From contig CAWKAO010000003.1 of assembly GCA_963847665.1 (NCBI GenBank), positions 310,001 through 374,000 of the forward strand: 64,000 bases of DNA, read 5' to 3'. The DNA comes from CAWKAO01 sp963847665. GTDB taxonomy: Bacteria > Actinomycetota > Humimicrobiia > Humimicrobiales > Humimicrobiaceae. This document shows, in pieces, positions 1 through 8,802 of the stretch (its first letter is position 1; each line of letters begins with the position of its first letter). Both the position numbers and the translations under genes were made by a program. The notes beneath the pieces are model-generated. The model did not search any database. It saw only the letters and a list, made by a program, of their open reading frames with translations, and was not told the DNA's origin.

Positions 1-124
1 ATCGGGACAACTGGCCTTTTGTGCCTCTTCCAGAGGTCGTGCCATGTCCTGAACCGTTCCCGCGGCCCACTCTTTTCCTTTTTTTTGTAGTACTTTTATC
101 TGGCTTTATATCACACAGCCTCAA
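1..124 (-). CDS. rplO: 50S ribosomal protein L15 (5' end only; gene runs off the left edge)
   Basis: The first 41 codons read MRLCDIKPDKSTTK then KKRKRVGRGNGSGHGTTSGR, the glycine/arginine-rich N-terminus of L15, a 23S-binding large-subunit protein. The start is TTG, six bases after a good AAGGAG ribosome site. It lies 30 bases downstream of the rpsE stop, where rpmD (L30) normally sits, so rpmD is absent here. The rest of the gene, and presumably secY, lie outside the window. Confidence 0.9.
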   Translation of the reverse strand, partial: MRLCDIKPDKSTTKKRKRVGRGNGSGHGTTSGRGTKGQLSR

Positions 125-154
125 AACGGTCTCCTTTCAAATAATAAATGAGAC

Positions 155-650
155 TTAAGCTTCTTTCACGGCATCAACTGATTTTTTGCTTAAGAACATT
201 TCCTTTGTCTTTAATGACTTTAAACCTACTATGGTGGCATTGGCAATACTAAGCGCATTAGCGCTTCCAAGAGACTTGGTCAATATGTCTTTTATACCTG
301 CCAGTTCGATTATGGCCCTTACGGCTCCACCTGCTATTACCCCGGTACCATGAGAAGCAGGTTTCATAAACACATGCCCTGCACCAAGACGGGCATTGAT
401 GTCATATGGTATGGTCCCTTCGACTAGTAGGTACAGTGAAAATATTTTTCTTTGCTGCATTTACTGCTTTCTGGATAGCAGTTGCGACTTCATTAGCTTT
501 TCCAAAGCCGACTCCTACTTTGCCGTTAAGGTTACCAACAGCAACAAGAGCACTAAAACTGAATCTCCTTCCACCTTTTACTACTTTTGCAACCCTATTT
601 ATTTTAATGACTTTTTCAGAATATTCTTCATTATTTAAAAATTCCGGCAC
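155..650 (-). CDS. rpsE: 30S ribosomal protein S5 (one frameshift)
   Basis: S5 is a 16S-binding protein at the decoding and mRNA-entry side of the small subunit. The N-terminal part (402-650) has the double-stranded RNA-binding type fold region, with VVKGGRRFSFSALVAVGN and VGVGFGKANEV. The C-terminal part (155-460) has TIPYDINARLGAGHVFMKPA and continues the family sequence in another frame. The break is one extra base near 428-431: removing it gives VPLVEGTIPYD. The start is GTG after AGGAGG. Both halves are fully conserved, so an error in the sequence is more likely than gene loss. Confidence 0.9.
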
Positions 651-686
651 AACTATCCTCCTTGATAATTTTTCGAAAAACTTCAG

Positions 687-1046
687 TTAAAATTTTAATC
701 CACCTTCTCTTGCTCCCTGTGCTAAGGCTTTTATTCTTCCATGATATTTATAGCAGCCCCTGTTAAAGATAACCTCTGCTATTTTTTTTGCTTTTGCTTT
801 TTCTGCCAGGACTTTTCCGGTCTTAAAACTATTGTCCACCTTACCTTTTTCATTTTCAGCACGTTCGATGTCTTTGCTGGAAATCCCGACAACAGTATTA
901 CCATTGTTATCTATTATTTGAGCATACACATACTTGTTAGACCTGTAGACAAAGAGTTTGGGCCTTTGCAGATTCTTACTCAACTTATAAGTGACTCTCT
1001 CTCTTCTTCTAACAGATCTGTCTTTTCTATCTATTCTGGATTTCAT
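687..1046 (-). CDS. rplR: 50S ribosomal protein L18
   Basis: At 119 residues this is the normal length for L18, which binds 5S rRNA in the central protuberance. The basic N-terminus (RKDRSVRRRERVTYKL) and the C-terminal GCYKYHGRIKALAQGAREGGL are family signatures. The ATG follows GGAGATAG. It sits in the usual spc order, between rplF and rpsE. Confidence 0.96.
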   Translation of the reverse strand: MKSRIDRKDRSVRRRERVTYKLSKNLQRPKLFVYRSNKYVYAQIIDNNGNTVVGISSKDIERAENEKGKVDNSFKTGKVLAEKAKAKKIAEVIFNRGCYKYHGRIKALAQGAREGGLKF

Positions 1047-1066
1047 TGCTATCTCCGTCTTTAATA

Positions 1067-1618
1067 TTATTTAGCACCACTTGTAGCAGCAGCTTTTCCT
1101 GCTTTTTTCCTTACGACTTCATTCAAATACCTAATACCCTTACCTTTATAGGGCTCGGGTTTTCTGATCGAACGGATCTGTGCTGCGATCTGACCTACTC
1201 TCTGCTTATCGATCCCCTTTACTATAATAGTAGTAGGATCAGGCAGATCAAAAGATATATCATCCGGTTTAATAAAAGGCACCGGGTTTGAGTAACCTGC
1301 AAGTATTTCCAGGTCCTCACCTTTTTTGGATGCCCTGTAACCCACGCCAATGATCTTTAAGGTCCTCTCGAAGCCCGAGTCCACACCTGTAACCATATTG
1401 CTTAAAAGATTTCTATACAGACCATGTTTGGCTCCACATTCCTGATCATCCCTTAAAGGTGTGAGCACCAGAGTACCCTCACTGATCTCAAGTTTTATAC
1501 TCTTATCGACCACCTGGCTTAACTGCCCTAGTTTACCTTTTACAGTAACAGTGTTCTTATTTATGCCCACTTCAACACCTGAAGGTATTGGAACTGGTTT
1601 TTTGCCGACTCTTGACAA
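1067..1618 (-). CDS. rplF: 50S ribosomal protein L6
   Basis: L6 binds 23S rRNA near the factor-binding site. The two tandem L6 folds are visible, ending with the hallmark PEPYKGKGIRY. The open frame could begin at a GTG nine bases upstream (1627), but the TTG at 1618 gives the family start MSRVGKKPVPIP, and AGGTGG lies five bases before it, so I use 1618 (183 residues). Follows rpsH and precedes rplR. Confidence 0.94.
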   Translation of the reverse strand: MSRVGKKPVPIPSGVEVGINKNTVTVKGKLGQLSQVVDKSIKLEISEGTLVLTPLRDDQECGAKHGLYRNLLSNMVTGVDSGFERTLKIIGVGYRASKKGEDLEILAGYSNPVPFIKPDDISFDLPDPTTIIVKGIDKQRVGQIAAQIRSIRKPEPYKGKGIRYLNEVVRKKAGKAAATSGAK

Positions 1619-1673
1619 TTTATCCACCTCTTCTTTTCTAAAGTAACCGGTATATGCTATCCGGTTAGAATTC

Positions 1674-2075
1674 TTACCATATATAACAAATTACTTCTCC
1701 GCCGACTCCTAATTGTTTAGCTTTTTTTCCGGTCATAACTCCACTTGAAGTCGACATTATAGCTATTCCCATTCCTCCCAGGACAGAAGGGATCTTTTCT
1801 TTTTCAACATACACCCTAAGGCCAGGCTTGCTTACTCTTTTAATACCTGAAAATATACCTTTTTTATCTTTTCCATATTTAAGGTACACCTTTAGAATAC
1901 TGCTGGAGTTATCACTTTCGACCAATTCAAAACTTTTTATATATCCTTCTTCATCAAGTATTTTTGCGATCTCTTTTTTTAAGCCTGAAGAAGGAATGAT
2001 AACACTATCATGCCTTGCTTTATTTGCATTTCTGATTCTAGTCAGCATATCCGCGATCGGATCCGAAACAGACAT
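1674..2075 (-). CDS. rpsH: 30S ribosomal protein S8
   Basis: S8 is a primary 16S-binding protein and, in many bacteria, the translational repressor of the spc operon. The 133 residues begin MSVSDPIADMLTRIRNA and end with STSSGVMTGKKAKQLGVGGE, both family signatures. A strong AAGGAGG precedes the ATG. Confidence 0.97.
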   Translation of the reverse strand: MSVSDPIADMLTRIRNANKARHDSVIIPSSGLKKEIAKILDEEGYIKSFELVESDNSSSILKVYLKYGKDKKGIFSGIKRVSKPGLRVYVEKEKIPSVLGGMGIAIMSTSSGVMTGKKAKQLGVGGEVICYIW

Positions 2076-2087
2076 TTATCCTCCTTT

Positions 2088-2273
2088 TTACCAACTGGAC
2101 TTTGTAAGCCCAGGAATTTTTCCTTCATATGCTAGTTCACGTAAACATATCCTGCATAGACCAAATCTCCTGTAGTATGCACGCGGTCTGCCACATCTAT
2201 TGCATCTATGATAATTTCTGACACTAAATTTTGGTGTCCTTTTTTGCTTAGCGATTAGGGATTTTTTAGCCAA
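2088..2273 (-). CDS. rpsZ: 30S ribosomal protein S14, zinc-binding type Z
   Basis: This is the short 61-residue form of S14. CNRCGRPRAYYRRFGLCRIC carries two C-x2-C pairs that bind one zinc ion, unlike the longer zinc-free form. It starts with TTG behind AGGAGG. Position between rplE and rpsH is standard. Confidence 0.97.
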   Translation of the reverse strand: MAKKSLIAKQKRTPKFSVRNYHRCNRCGRPRAYYRRFGLCRICLRELAYEGKIPGLTKSSW

Positions 2274-2300
2274 TTAAAATCCTCCTGTCAAATTTATTTT

Positions 2301-2843
2301 TCATTTCCTGAATGGAAATCCCAATTTTTCAAATAATAATAGAGCTTCTTTATCACTTTTTGCCGTGCTTGTAATGGTAATATTCATACCTTTGACACTT
2401 ACAATACTGTCTACATCTACCTCGGGGAAAATCGTCTGCTCCCTTACTCCAAGTGTATAGTTCCCCCTATTATCAAAACTTTTTCTGGAAAGACCCCTGA
2501 AATCCCTTACTCTTGGAATAGCAACGTTGAGTAATCTGTCCAGGAATTCATACATCCTGTCTCCCCTTAAAGTGACCATACACCCTATAGATTGCCCTGC
2601 TCTTAACTTAAAGCTTGCGATAGACTTTTTTGCTTTTGTAATAACAGGCTTCTGGCCCGCTATTCTTGCCAGGTCATTTGAAGCGCCTTCAAGCTCCTTA
2701 GGGTTCTGGTTTGCTGAACCTACACCCATGTTTATAACGATTTTTTGTATCTTAGGCACCTGCATGATATTTTTATAACCCAATTCCTTGATCAATTCGG
2801 GCATTATCTGCTGTACATATTTTTCTTTCAACCTAGGTTTCAT
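2301..2843 (-). CDS. rplE: 50S ribosomal protein L5
   Basis: L5 binds 5S rRNA and contacts the P-site tRNA. Family sequences IQKIVINMGVGSANQNPKEL and RVRDFRGLSRKSFDNRGNYT are intact. A longer frame opens at 2870, but the ATG at 2843 gives the family start MKPRLKEKYV, overlaps the rplX stop as TGATG, and has GGAGG upstream, indicating translational coupling. 180 residues, as expected. Confidence 0.96.
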   Translation of the reverse strand: MKPRLKEKYVQQIMPELIKELGYKNIMQVPKIQKIVINMGVGSANQNPKELEGASNDLARIAGQKPVITKAKKSIASFKLRAGQSIGCMVTLRGDRMYEFLDRLLNVAIPRVRDFRGLSRKSFDNRGNYTLGVREQTIFPEVDVDSIVSVKGMNITITSTAKSDKEALLLFEKLGFPFRK

Positions 2844-3154
2844 CAGACCTGTCCTCCACACTTTTTGCATACTCTGGTTTTTTTACCTGAATCTTCAATA
2901 TCAAAGCCGATCCTTGCCGGTTTACTGCAATTAGGACACACAAGGGCAACACTGGAAATATGTACTGGTCCTTCCTTGCTGATTATACCGGATTGCTGAT
3001 TTTGTTTTTTCTGTCTTGTATGCACTTTCACAGTATTTATGCCTTCAACATAAACAAAATCCCTATCCGGTTCTATTCTTAAAACCTTGCCGACTTTACC
3101 CTTTTCTTTTCCCTGTAATATTTTTACTTTATCGTTCTTTTTTAACTTTACCAT
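2843..3154 (-). CDS. rplX: 50S ribosomal protein L24
   Basis: L24 starts large-subunit assembly. The KOW motif is at the N-terminus (KNDKVKILQGKEKGKVGKVL). At 103 residues it is standard in length. The C-terminus has CPNCSKPARIGF and CKKCG, a C-x2-C ... C-x2-C pair also seen in many bacterial L24 proteins. Its stop codon overlaps the rplE start. Confidence 0.96.
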   Translation of the reverse strand: MVKLKKNDKVKILQGKEKGKVGKVLRIEPDRDFVYVEGINTVKVHTRQKKQNQQSGIISKEGPVHISSVALVCPNCSKPARIGFDIEDSGKKTRVCKKCGGQV

Positions 3155-3165
3155 ATCAAATACTC

Positions 3166-3534
3166 CTAAATCACTTCCGGCGCTAAAGAAATAATCTTCA
3201 TAAAATTCTTTTCTCTCAGTTCTCTTGCAACTGGACCAAATATTCTTGTACCTCTTGGGTTGTTCTGGTTATCTATTATGACTGCAGCATTTTCATCAAA
3301 CCTGATATAAGAACCATCTTTTCTTCTAAATTCTTTTTTGCTTCTTACCAGTACAGCTCTGACAACATCACTTTTTTTTACCACACCACCCGGATTTGCA
3401 ACTTTTACAGCTCCTGTAAAAATGTCACCGACTCTGGCATATTTTCTACCTGAGCCGCCAAGCACCGTTATCAGTAGCACTACTTTTGCACCAGTATTGT
3501 CTGCGACATTTACTCTAGTATATTGTTGAATCAT
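3166..3534 (-). CDS. rplN: 50S ribosomal protein L14
   Basis: L14 lies at the subunit interface. At 122 residues it matches the family exactly, from MIQQYTRVNVADNTGAK to the C-terminal RELREKNFMKIISLAPEV. Start ATG; first gene after rpsQ in the normal order. Confidence 0.97.
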   Translation of the reverse strand: MIQQYTRVNVADNTGAKVVLLITVLGGSGRKYARVGDIFTGAVKVANPGGVVKKSDVVRAVLVRSKKEFRRKDGSYIRFDENAAVIIDNQNNPRGTRIFGPVARELREKNFMKIISLAPEVI

Positions 3535-3586
3535 TTCATAAAACCCTTCACTACAATTAATCTGTTATACCCAAACCAGAATTAAA

Positions 3587-3841
3587 CTACTGCGCCTTTT
3601 TTACGACCTCGACCAGTCTCCATCTTTTTGTCTTACTTAATGGCCTAGTCTCAGATATCGTCACAACATCACCAGTATTTAATTCATTCTTAGGATCATC
3701 TACTTTTAATTTTGTGATCTTTTTTAAGATCTTTTTATAAAGAGGGTGCCTGTAATATGACTCAATTGCAACTGTTGAGGTCTTGTCCATCTTGTCACTT
3801 ATTACAGTACCAGTCCTTATTTTTCTTTTTCCTCTTTCCAA
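3587..3841 (-). CDS. rpsQ: 30S ribosomal protein S17
   Basis: S17 is a primary 16S-binding OB-fold protein. RKIRTGTVISDKMDKTSTVA and the C-terminal ETRPLSKTKRWRLVEVV are family signatures; 84 residues. The start is TTG, preceded by GGGGGAT. Sits between rpmC and rplN. Confidence 0.96.
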   Translation of the reverse strand: MERGKRKIRTGTVISDKMDKTSTVAIESYYRHPLYKKILKKITKLKVDDPKNELNTGDVVTISETRPLSKTKRWRLVEVVKKAQ

Positions 3842-3856
3842 GAATATCCCCCTGTC

Positions 3857-4048
3857 TTACGCTTCCTTTTTCTGTTGCAGCACTGTCTCGATCCTTGCTA
3901 TATCCTTCTTAAGATTATTTATAGCCGTGTTATTATCAAGCTGACTGGTCGCCTTTTTAAATTTTAAAGAAATCAAATTCTTTTTTATTTCCACAAGCTT
4001 TGATTCAAGCTCACCGCTGGTCTTTTCTTTTATCTCACTGATCTTCAT
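3857..4048 (-). CDS. rpmC: 50S ribosomal protein L29
   Basis: L29 is a small two-helix hairpin protein beside the peptide exit tunnel. The sequence MKISEIKEKTSGELESKLVE has the typical start. A GTG nine bases earlier also opens the frame, but AGGTG lies six bases before the ATG at 4048, so I use that start (63 residues). Between rplP and rpsQ as usual. Confidence 0.93.
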   Translation of the reverse strand: MKISEIKEKTSGELESKLVEIKKNLISLKFKKATSQLDNNTAINNLKKDIARIETVLQQKKEA

Positions 4049-4065
4049 CATAATCACCTGTTATA

Positions 4066-4485
4066 TTATTTTTCTTCATAAATGAATCTTGTTTTAATCG
4101 GCAGTTTATGTGATGCAAGCCTTACTGCTTCTTTTGCAACATCAGAATGCACACCCGATATCTCAAACATTATCTTTCCTGGTTTTATAACTGCTACCCA
4201 GTATTCCGGGGCACCTTTACCTCCACCCATCCTGGTCTCTGCAGGTTTTTTAGTAACAGGTTTTTGAGGAAATACATTGATCCATACTTTGCCGCCTCTT
4301 TTAATATATCTTGTCAGAGCCACTCTTGCAGCTTCTATCTGCCTGCTGGTAACCCATCCCGGTTCCAGAGCCTGAAGACCATACTCTCCAAAAGACAGCT
4401 TCATACCGCCTTTGGACAGACCCTTCATCCTACCCCTCTGTTCTTTTCTATGTTTTACCCTTTTTGGCATTAACATCGGTGACAT
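4066..4485 (-). CDS. rplP: 50S ribosomal protein L16
   Basis: L16 shapes the A-site of the large subunit. The family sequences KRVKHRKEQRGRMKGLSKGG and WVTSRQIEAARVALTRYIKR are present. The first ATG (MSPMLMPKRV) has AAAGGAG six bases before it and is preferred, even though most homologues start at the second or third Met of this stretch. Confidence 0.95.
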   Translation of the reverse strand: MSPMLMPKRVKHRKEQRGRMKGLSKGGMKLSFGEYGLQALEPGWVTSRQIEAARVALTRYIKRGGKVWINVFPQKPVTKKPAETRMGGGKGAPEYWVAVIKPGKIMFEISGVHSDVAKEAVRLASHKLPIKTRFIYEEK

Positions 4486-4497
4486 TTTTAACTCCTT

Positions 4498-5187
4498 TTA
4501 TCCTTTAACTGCTGTTTTCTGGTTTGCTGCTGCTTCTTTATTTTTATCAAGTTCCCTTTTATCAAATATAGTATCTCCAAGGTATATCCAGACCTTAACA
4601 CCTATTTTACCAAAAGTCGTTTTCGCCTCAGCGAAACCATATTCGATATCCGCACGCAGAGTATGTAGAGGTACCCTGCCCTCTCTGTACCATTCAGTTC
4701 TTGCCATTTCTGCACCGCCAAGCCTGCCTGCGCACTGGACCCTTATACCTTTTGCACCAGATTTCATTGCAAGTGAGACTGCTTTTTTCATTGCTTTTCT
4801 AAAACTTACTCTTCCAAGAAGCTGCGCAGCTATTCCTTCTGCTACAAGTTTTGCAATGATCTCAGGTTTTTTTACCTCTATTATATTTAACTGAATATCT
4901 TTAGAGACTTCCCTCTGGATTATTTCCCTGATATCGTTGATATTTGCTCCTCTTTTCCCGATCACTACACCGGGTTTTGAGGTATACACATCTACTTTTA
5001 CCTCATCAGCAGTCCTCTCTATTTCTATTTTTGCTATTCCTGCATTTGATAACTGCTCTTCAAGAAATACCCTGATCTTCATATCTTCATTTAGGAATTT
5101 TGCATAGTCTTTATGTGTAAACCATCTTGACTGCCAGTACTTGTTTATCCCTAATCTTAAACCATTGGGGTTGACCTTTTGACCCAT
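4498..5187 (-). CDS. rpsC: 30S ribosomal protein S3
   Basis: S3 forms part of the mRNA entry tunnel. It has an N-terminal KH domain with VVIGKRGANINDIREII and a C-terminal domain with GRLGGAEMARTEWYREGRVP. The start codon overlaps the rplV stop (TAATG), indicating translational coupling. The last 25 residues (NKEAAANQKTAVKG) form a low-complexity tail. Confidence 0.96.
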   Translation of the reverse strand: MGQKVNPNGLRLGINKYWQSRWFTHKDYAKFLNEDMKIRVFLEEQLSNAGIAKIEIERTADEVKVDVYTSKPGVVIGKRGANINDIREIIQREVSKDIQLNIIEVKKPEIIAKLVAEGIAAQLLGRVSFRKAMKKAVSLAMKSGAKGIRVQCAGRLGGAEMARTEWYREGRVPLHTLRADIEYGFAEAKTTFGKIGVKVWIYLGDTIFDKRELDKNKEAAANQKTAVKG

Positions 5188-5591
5188 TAGACTTTGGCCT
5201 CCTTTTTAGGCTTTTTCCCAGCCTTTTTGATATCCTTTTCGGCTTCCTTCTTATAATCGGAAACAATGACTGTAATATGTGAAGTCCTTTTTAAGACCCT
5301 GTCTGCTCTTCCTCTTGCCCTGGGTTTAAACCTCTTTAATGTAGGACCTTCGGTCACATAGATCTCTTTGATATAAAGATTGTCTTCTTTGACCTTATAT
5401 TCCTTAAAATTCTCCAAGGCATTTGAAGATGCGCTCTGAATAGCTTTTTTCACAACATTTGCAGCTCTTTTTGGTGTAAAAGTCAAAAGATCGACTGCTT
5501 CTTCAAGTTGTTTTTTCTTTACAAGATCTATGACATATTTAATTTTTCTTGGCGAAATCCTTATATATTTTTCAACTGCTCTTGCTTCCAA
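5187..5591 (-). CDS. rplV: 50S ribosomal protein L22
   Basis: L22 lines the peptide exit tunnel. RISPRKIKYVIDLVKKK and FKPRARGRADRVLKRTSHIT are the family signatures. The last 25 residues (KKEAEKDIKKAGKKPKKEA) are a lysine-rich extension. Start TTG behind GGGAG; the stop overlaps the rpsC start. Confidence 0.96.
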   Translation of the reverse strand: MEARAVEKYIRISPRKIKYVIDLVKKKQLEEAVDLLTFTPKRAANVVKKAIQSASSNALENFKEYKVKEDNLYIKEIYVTEGPTLKRFKPRARGRADRVLKRTSHITVIVSDYKKEAEKDIKKAGKKPKKEAKV

Positions 5592-5608
5592 GATATTCTC
5601 CCTCTTTA

Positions 5609-5905
5609 TTAACTCTTTTTAACCGATGCGGTCTTTTCACTTTTACCCTTAAAGGAATGCGGTCTTATCGAACGTGTGGGTGCAAATTCCCCTAGCTTAT
5701 GACCGACCATTGCTTCTGCAATAAAAATCGGGACATGTCTTTTCCCGTCATGAACAGCAATAGTATGGCCCACCATCTCAGGAAAAATCGTTGAACTTCT
5801 TGACCATGTCTTAACAATTTTTTTCTGGTTTGACTCGTTCATATTTGCTATTTGTTTTAAAAGACTTTCATCAACAAAAGGTCCCTTCTTTAAAGACCTG
5901 GACAT
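5609..5905 (-). CDS. rpsS: 30S ribosomal protein S19
   Basis: S19 sits in the small-subunit head. MSRSLKKGPFVDESLLKQI and GHKLGEFAPTRSIRPH are unmistakable. 98 residues, ATG start, in standard order between rplB and rplV. Confidence 0.97.
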   Translation of the reverse strand: MSRSLKKGPFVDESLLKQIANMNESNQKKIVKTWSRSSTIFPEMVGHTIAVHDGKRHVPIFIAEAMVGHKLGEFAPTRSIRPHSFKGKSEKTASVKKS

Positions 5906-5917
5906 AATGGTTCCTCC

Positions 5918-6748
5918 CTATTTTTTCCTTCTTCTTACAATTAATTTACTGCTTGCCTTATTTTTGATCCTGGTCTTATAACCAAGTGTAGGCTTACCCC
6001 AGGGTGTCACAGGATCTCTCCCGGATGTCTTATTTTTACCCTCTCCTCCGCCATGCGGATGGTCGTGCGGGTTCATTGCTGTACCTCTTACGCTTGGCCT
6101 TATACCGAGCCACCTGTTTCTGCCGGCTTTTCCAAGCCTTACAATACCATGGTCAAGATTTCCTACCTGTCCGATGCATGCCCTGCAATTAAGGTCTATC
6201 ATCCTGACTTCATTGGAAGGCAGCTTGATCTGGGCATATCTATCTTCCTTTGCCAATAATTGTGCGGAACTTCCTGCAGACCGGACAAGTTCTGCGCCCC
6301 TGCCGGGTTTAAGTTCGATATTATGCACCACAGTTCCTACTGGAATATTTTTGATCGGCAGACAGTTTCCTGTGACTATATCAACGTTTTCACCTGAAAC
6401 CACATTACCGCCGACTTTCAGGTCAGTAGGAGCAACGATATACCGTTTTTCTCCATCTGCATATTGAAGAAGAGCAATTCTTGCACTCCTGTTGGGATCA
6501 TATTCTATTGCAACGACTTTTGCCGGAATATTATCTTTATTTCTTTTAAAATCTACTAACCTATAAAGCCTTTTATGCCCACCACCACTGTGCCTTCGGG
6601 TCACACGGCCATTATTATTTCTGCCGCCTGTTTTGGAAAGCGATTCTGTTAAAGATTTCTCAGGCCTTTTTTTAGACAATCCCGAAAAATCAGGGACTGT
6701 AGCAAATCTCCTCCCGGGAGAAATAGGTTTATACTTTTTTAAAGCCAA
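5918..6748 (-). CDS. rplB: 50S ribosomal protein L2
   Basis: L2 supports the peptidyl transferase centre. The 276 residues include NNNGRVTRRHSGGGHKRLYR and, near the C-terminus, RGTAMNPHDHPHGGGEG with the conserved histidine region. The start is TTG, preceded by GGAGG. Follows rplW and precedes rpsS. Confidence 0.97.
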   Translation of the reverse strand: MALKKYKPISPGRRFATVPDFSGLSKKRPEKSLTESLSKTGGRNNNGRVTRRHSGGGHKRLYRLVDFKRNKDNIPAKVVAIEYDPNRSARIALLQYADGEKRYIVAPTDLKVGGNVVSGENVDIVTGNCLPIKNIPVGTVVHNIELKPGRGAELVRSAGSSAQLLAKEDRYAQIKLPSNEVRMIDLNCRACIGQVGNLDHGIVRLGKAGRNRWLGIRPSVRGTAMNPHDHPHGGGEGKNKTSGRDPVTPWGKPTLGYKTRIKNKASSKLIVRRRKK

Positions 6749-6781
6749 CTTCTTACCTCCAAACTATAAATAGAATCTCTG

Positions 6782-7072
6782 TTATACTGTCGATTCAAAG
6801 AAATCAATCTTGTCCTTCTTACTAAGAGTTATGATAGCTTTTTTCCTTTTTGGACTATATCCTGAAGTTTTTCCAAGTCTTTTTGGTTTGGGTTTAAGAT
6901 TTATTGTATTTACGCTCAGGACACTGACATTAAATATTTTTTCAATGGCCTTCTTGATTTCACCCTTATTGACCCTTGGATCTATATAGAAGGAATATTG
7001 TTTGTTCTGGACAGCAGCATAACTTTTTTCCGATACTATTGGTGAAATTATTATGTCTCTAGGATCTTTCAT
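6782..7072 (-). CDS. rplW: 50S ribosomal protein L23
   Basis: L23 is the docking site for trigger factor and SRP at the tunnel exit. DIIISPIVSEKSYAAVQNKQ and the basic PKPKRLGKTSGYSPKRKKAI loop are family features; 96 residues. Its first 14 bases overlap the end of rplD. Confidence 0.96.
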   Translation of the reverse strand: MKDPRDIIISPIVSEKSYAAVQNKQYSFYIDPRVNKGEIKKAIEKIFNVSVLSVNTINLKPKPKRLGKTSGYSPKRKKAIITLSKKDKIDFFESTV

Positions 7073-7697
7073 TATCCAACCCCTTGATAAAATCAGTTAA
7101 AGATTTTTTTGTAAAAACTATATGATCTGCAACCAGGATATCATATGTATTGATCCCTCTTGGATTCACCAAAACAATACCTGGAATATTTCTAAACGCC
7201 CTCTCTACATTACTGCCTATCCCGTCAAGAACTATAAGGATTTTCTTACCTGAAAGCTCAAACCTGTCCAGAAGTTGCTGTGCATTTTTTGTTTTGGCTT
7301 CGTCAAATTCAAGAGTATCGAGGATCATTAATCTCTTGGATTTATATTTTTCAGATAAAGCTATAAGCCTTGATTTTCTGATGACCTTTTTGTTCAACTT
7401 GAAAGAATAGTCCCTTGGTGTCGGACCGAATGTAATACCTCCATGCCTCCAGATCGGGGACCTGTTTGTACCGGCCCTGGCATTTCCTGTGCCTTTCTGT
7501 CTCCAGGGTTTCTTTCCCCCGCCTGATACTTCACCTCGCTGTTTGACTTTATGGGTACCAGCTCTTCCAGATGCAAGATATCTTCTGACTTCCTGATGTA
7601 ACAATTCATCATTCATCTTCTGCTTGATTATCTCATCAGAAATCTCAAACTTCTCTTTTTCTTTTCCTTCTTGATCCAAAACATTTATATTCGCCAT
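7059..7697 (-). CDS. rplD: 50S ribosomal protein L4
   Basis: L4 binds 23S rRNA, reaches into the exit tunnel, and in some bacteria represses the S10 operon. The tunnel loop RAGTHKVKQRGEVSGGGKKP and KGTGNARAGTNRSPIWRHGG are intact; 212 residues. ATG start; overlaps rplW by 14 bases. Confidence 0.96.
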   Translation of the reverse strand: MANINVLDQEGKEKEKFEISDEIIKQKMNDELLHQEVRRYLASGRAGTHKVKQRGEVSGGGKKPWRQKGTGNARAGTNRSPIWRHGGITFGPTPRDYSFKLNKKVIRKSRLIALSEKYKSKRLMILDTLEFDEAKTKNAQQLLDRFELSGKKILIVLDGIGSNVERAFRNIPGIVLVNPRGINTYDILVADHIVFTKKSLTDFIKGLDNERS

Positions 7698-7723
7698 TAA
7701 AAACTCCGAACTCAGATTAAAAA

Positions 7724-8347
7724 TTAAACTTTCTTTAGTAAAACTACATTTCCCTTAGGGCCTGGCACGCTTCCTTTTACCAGTATCAGATTCTGGTCCT
7801 TTATAATATCTATGATCTCAGTGGCGGGAAGTGTGACCTTCTTTCCTCCCATACGACCCGGCATTTTTTTACCTTTATGTATTTTCGAAGGAGTGGCACA
7901 CATACCTACCGAACCTGTTTTACGGATACTGTGGGAACCATGGGTCACGGGACCCCTGTGGAAATTGTATCTTTTTATTACCCCGGCAAAACCCTTTCCT
8001 TTTGAGATACCGGATATCTTCACTCTGTCTCCTATATTGAATATACTGAGGTCTATCTGGTCCCCAGCTTTATATTCCTTGTCCGGATCGGTGACCTGCA
8101 GCTCTCTCATATACTTTTTCGGGGACAGTTTCGATTTTCCAAAGATACCTTTTATAGGTTTATTTACCTTTTTTTCCTTGACAGTCCCAAATCCGACCTT
8201 CAGGCTGTTATATCCATCTGTTGCAGAATTTTTTACCTGCACTATCAAGACAGGGCTCAGCTTCTATCGCAGTAACATATATTGCAGCACCATCCTCGCT
8301 GAATACCTGGGTAGAACCAATTTTTTTACCATAAATTTCATTTACCA
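7724..8347 (-). CDS. rplC: 50S ribosomal protein L3 (one frameshift)
   Basis: The main frame (7724-8248) carries the L3 core, including ISKGKGFAGVIKRYNFHRGP and the extension loop GSHSIRKTGSVGMCATPSKI. The N-terminus lies in another frame from the ATG at 8347: MVNEIYGKKIGSTQVFSED and IEAEPC, followed by IVQVKNSATDGYN. One extra base near 8245 separates them. L3 nucleates large-subunit assembly, so a real knockout is implausible. The 98 bases between it and rpsJ contain nothing I recognise. Confidence 0.9.
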
Positions 8348-8445
8348 TTTTTTATCACTTTCAAATAATTAGTATCAAAAGCAAAAACGCTATTTATATA
8401 TTTTGTGCCTTTCTTTCAATAAAAAACTTAAATAATAAAAAATAT

Positions 8446-8763
8446 CTAAGATTTTATTTCTATATCAACACCAGCTGGCAGACTAAGTCTCATCAAGAGG
8501 TCTACTGTCTTGGGTGTCGGATCCAATATGTCAATAAGCCTTTTATGGATCCTTATCTCAAAATGCTCTCTTGAATCCTTATCGACATGAGGTGATCTTA
8601 TAACACAATAAACATTCTTTTTATTCGGTAAAGGAACAGGACCGGAGACTTTTGCACCGGAATTTTCGACTGTTTCGACAATTTTCTTTGCCGACCTGTC
8701 AATTACTTCATTATCATATGCTTTTAATCTTATCCTTATTTTCTGACCTAATTTGGCTACCAC
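8446..8763 (-). CDS. rpsJ: 30S ribosomal protein S10 (NusE)
   Basis: S10 is a small-subunit head protein and, as NusE, a partner of NusG and NusB in antitermination. The sequence GQKIRIRLKAYDNEVIDRSA is the family start; 105 residues. It is the first gene of the S10 operon and lies only 39 bases after tuf copy 1, so it is probably co-transcribed with it. Confidence 0.97.
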   Translation of the reverse strand: MVAKLGQKIRIRLKAYDNEVIDRSAKKIVETVENSGAKVSGPVPLPNKKNVYCVIRSPHVDKDSREHFEIRIHKRLIDILDPTPKTVDLLMRLSLPAGVDIEIKS

Positions 8764-8802
8764 TGTAAATATCCTCCTAATCTTTCACAATTTATTTACC
8801 CA

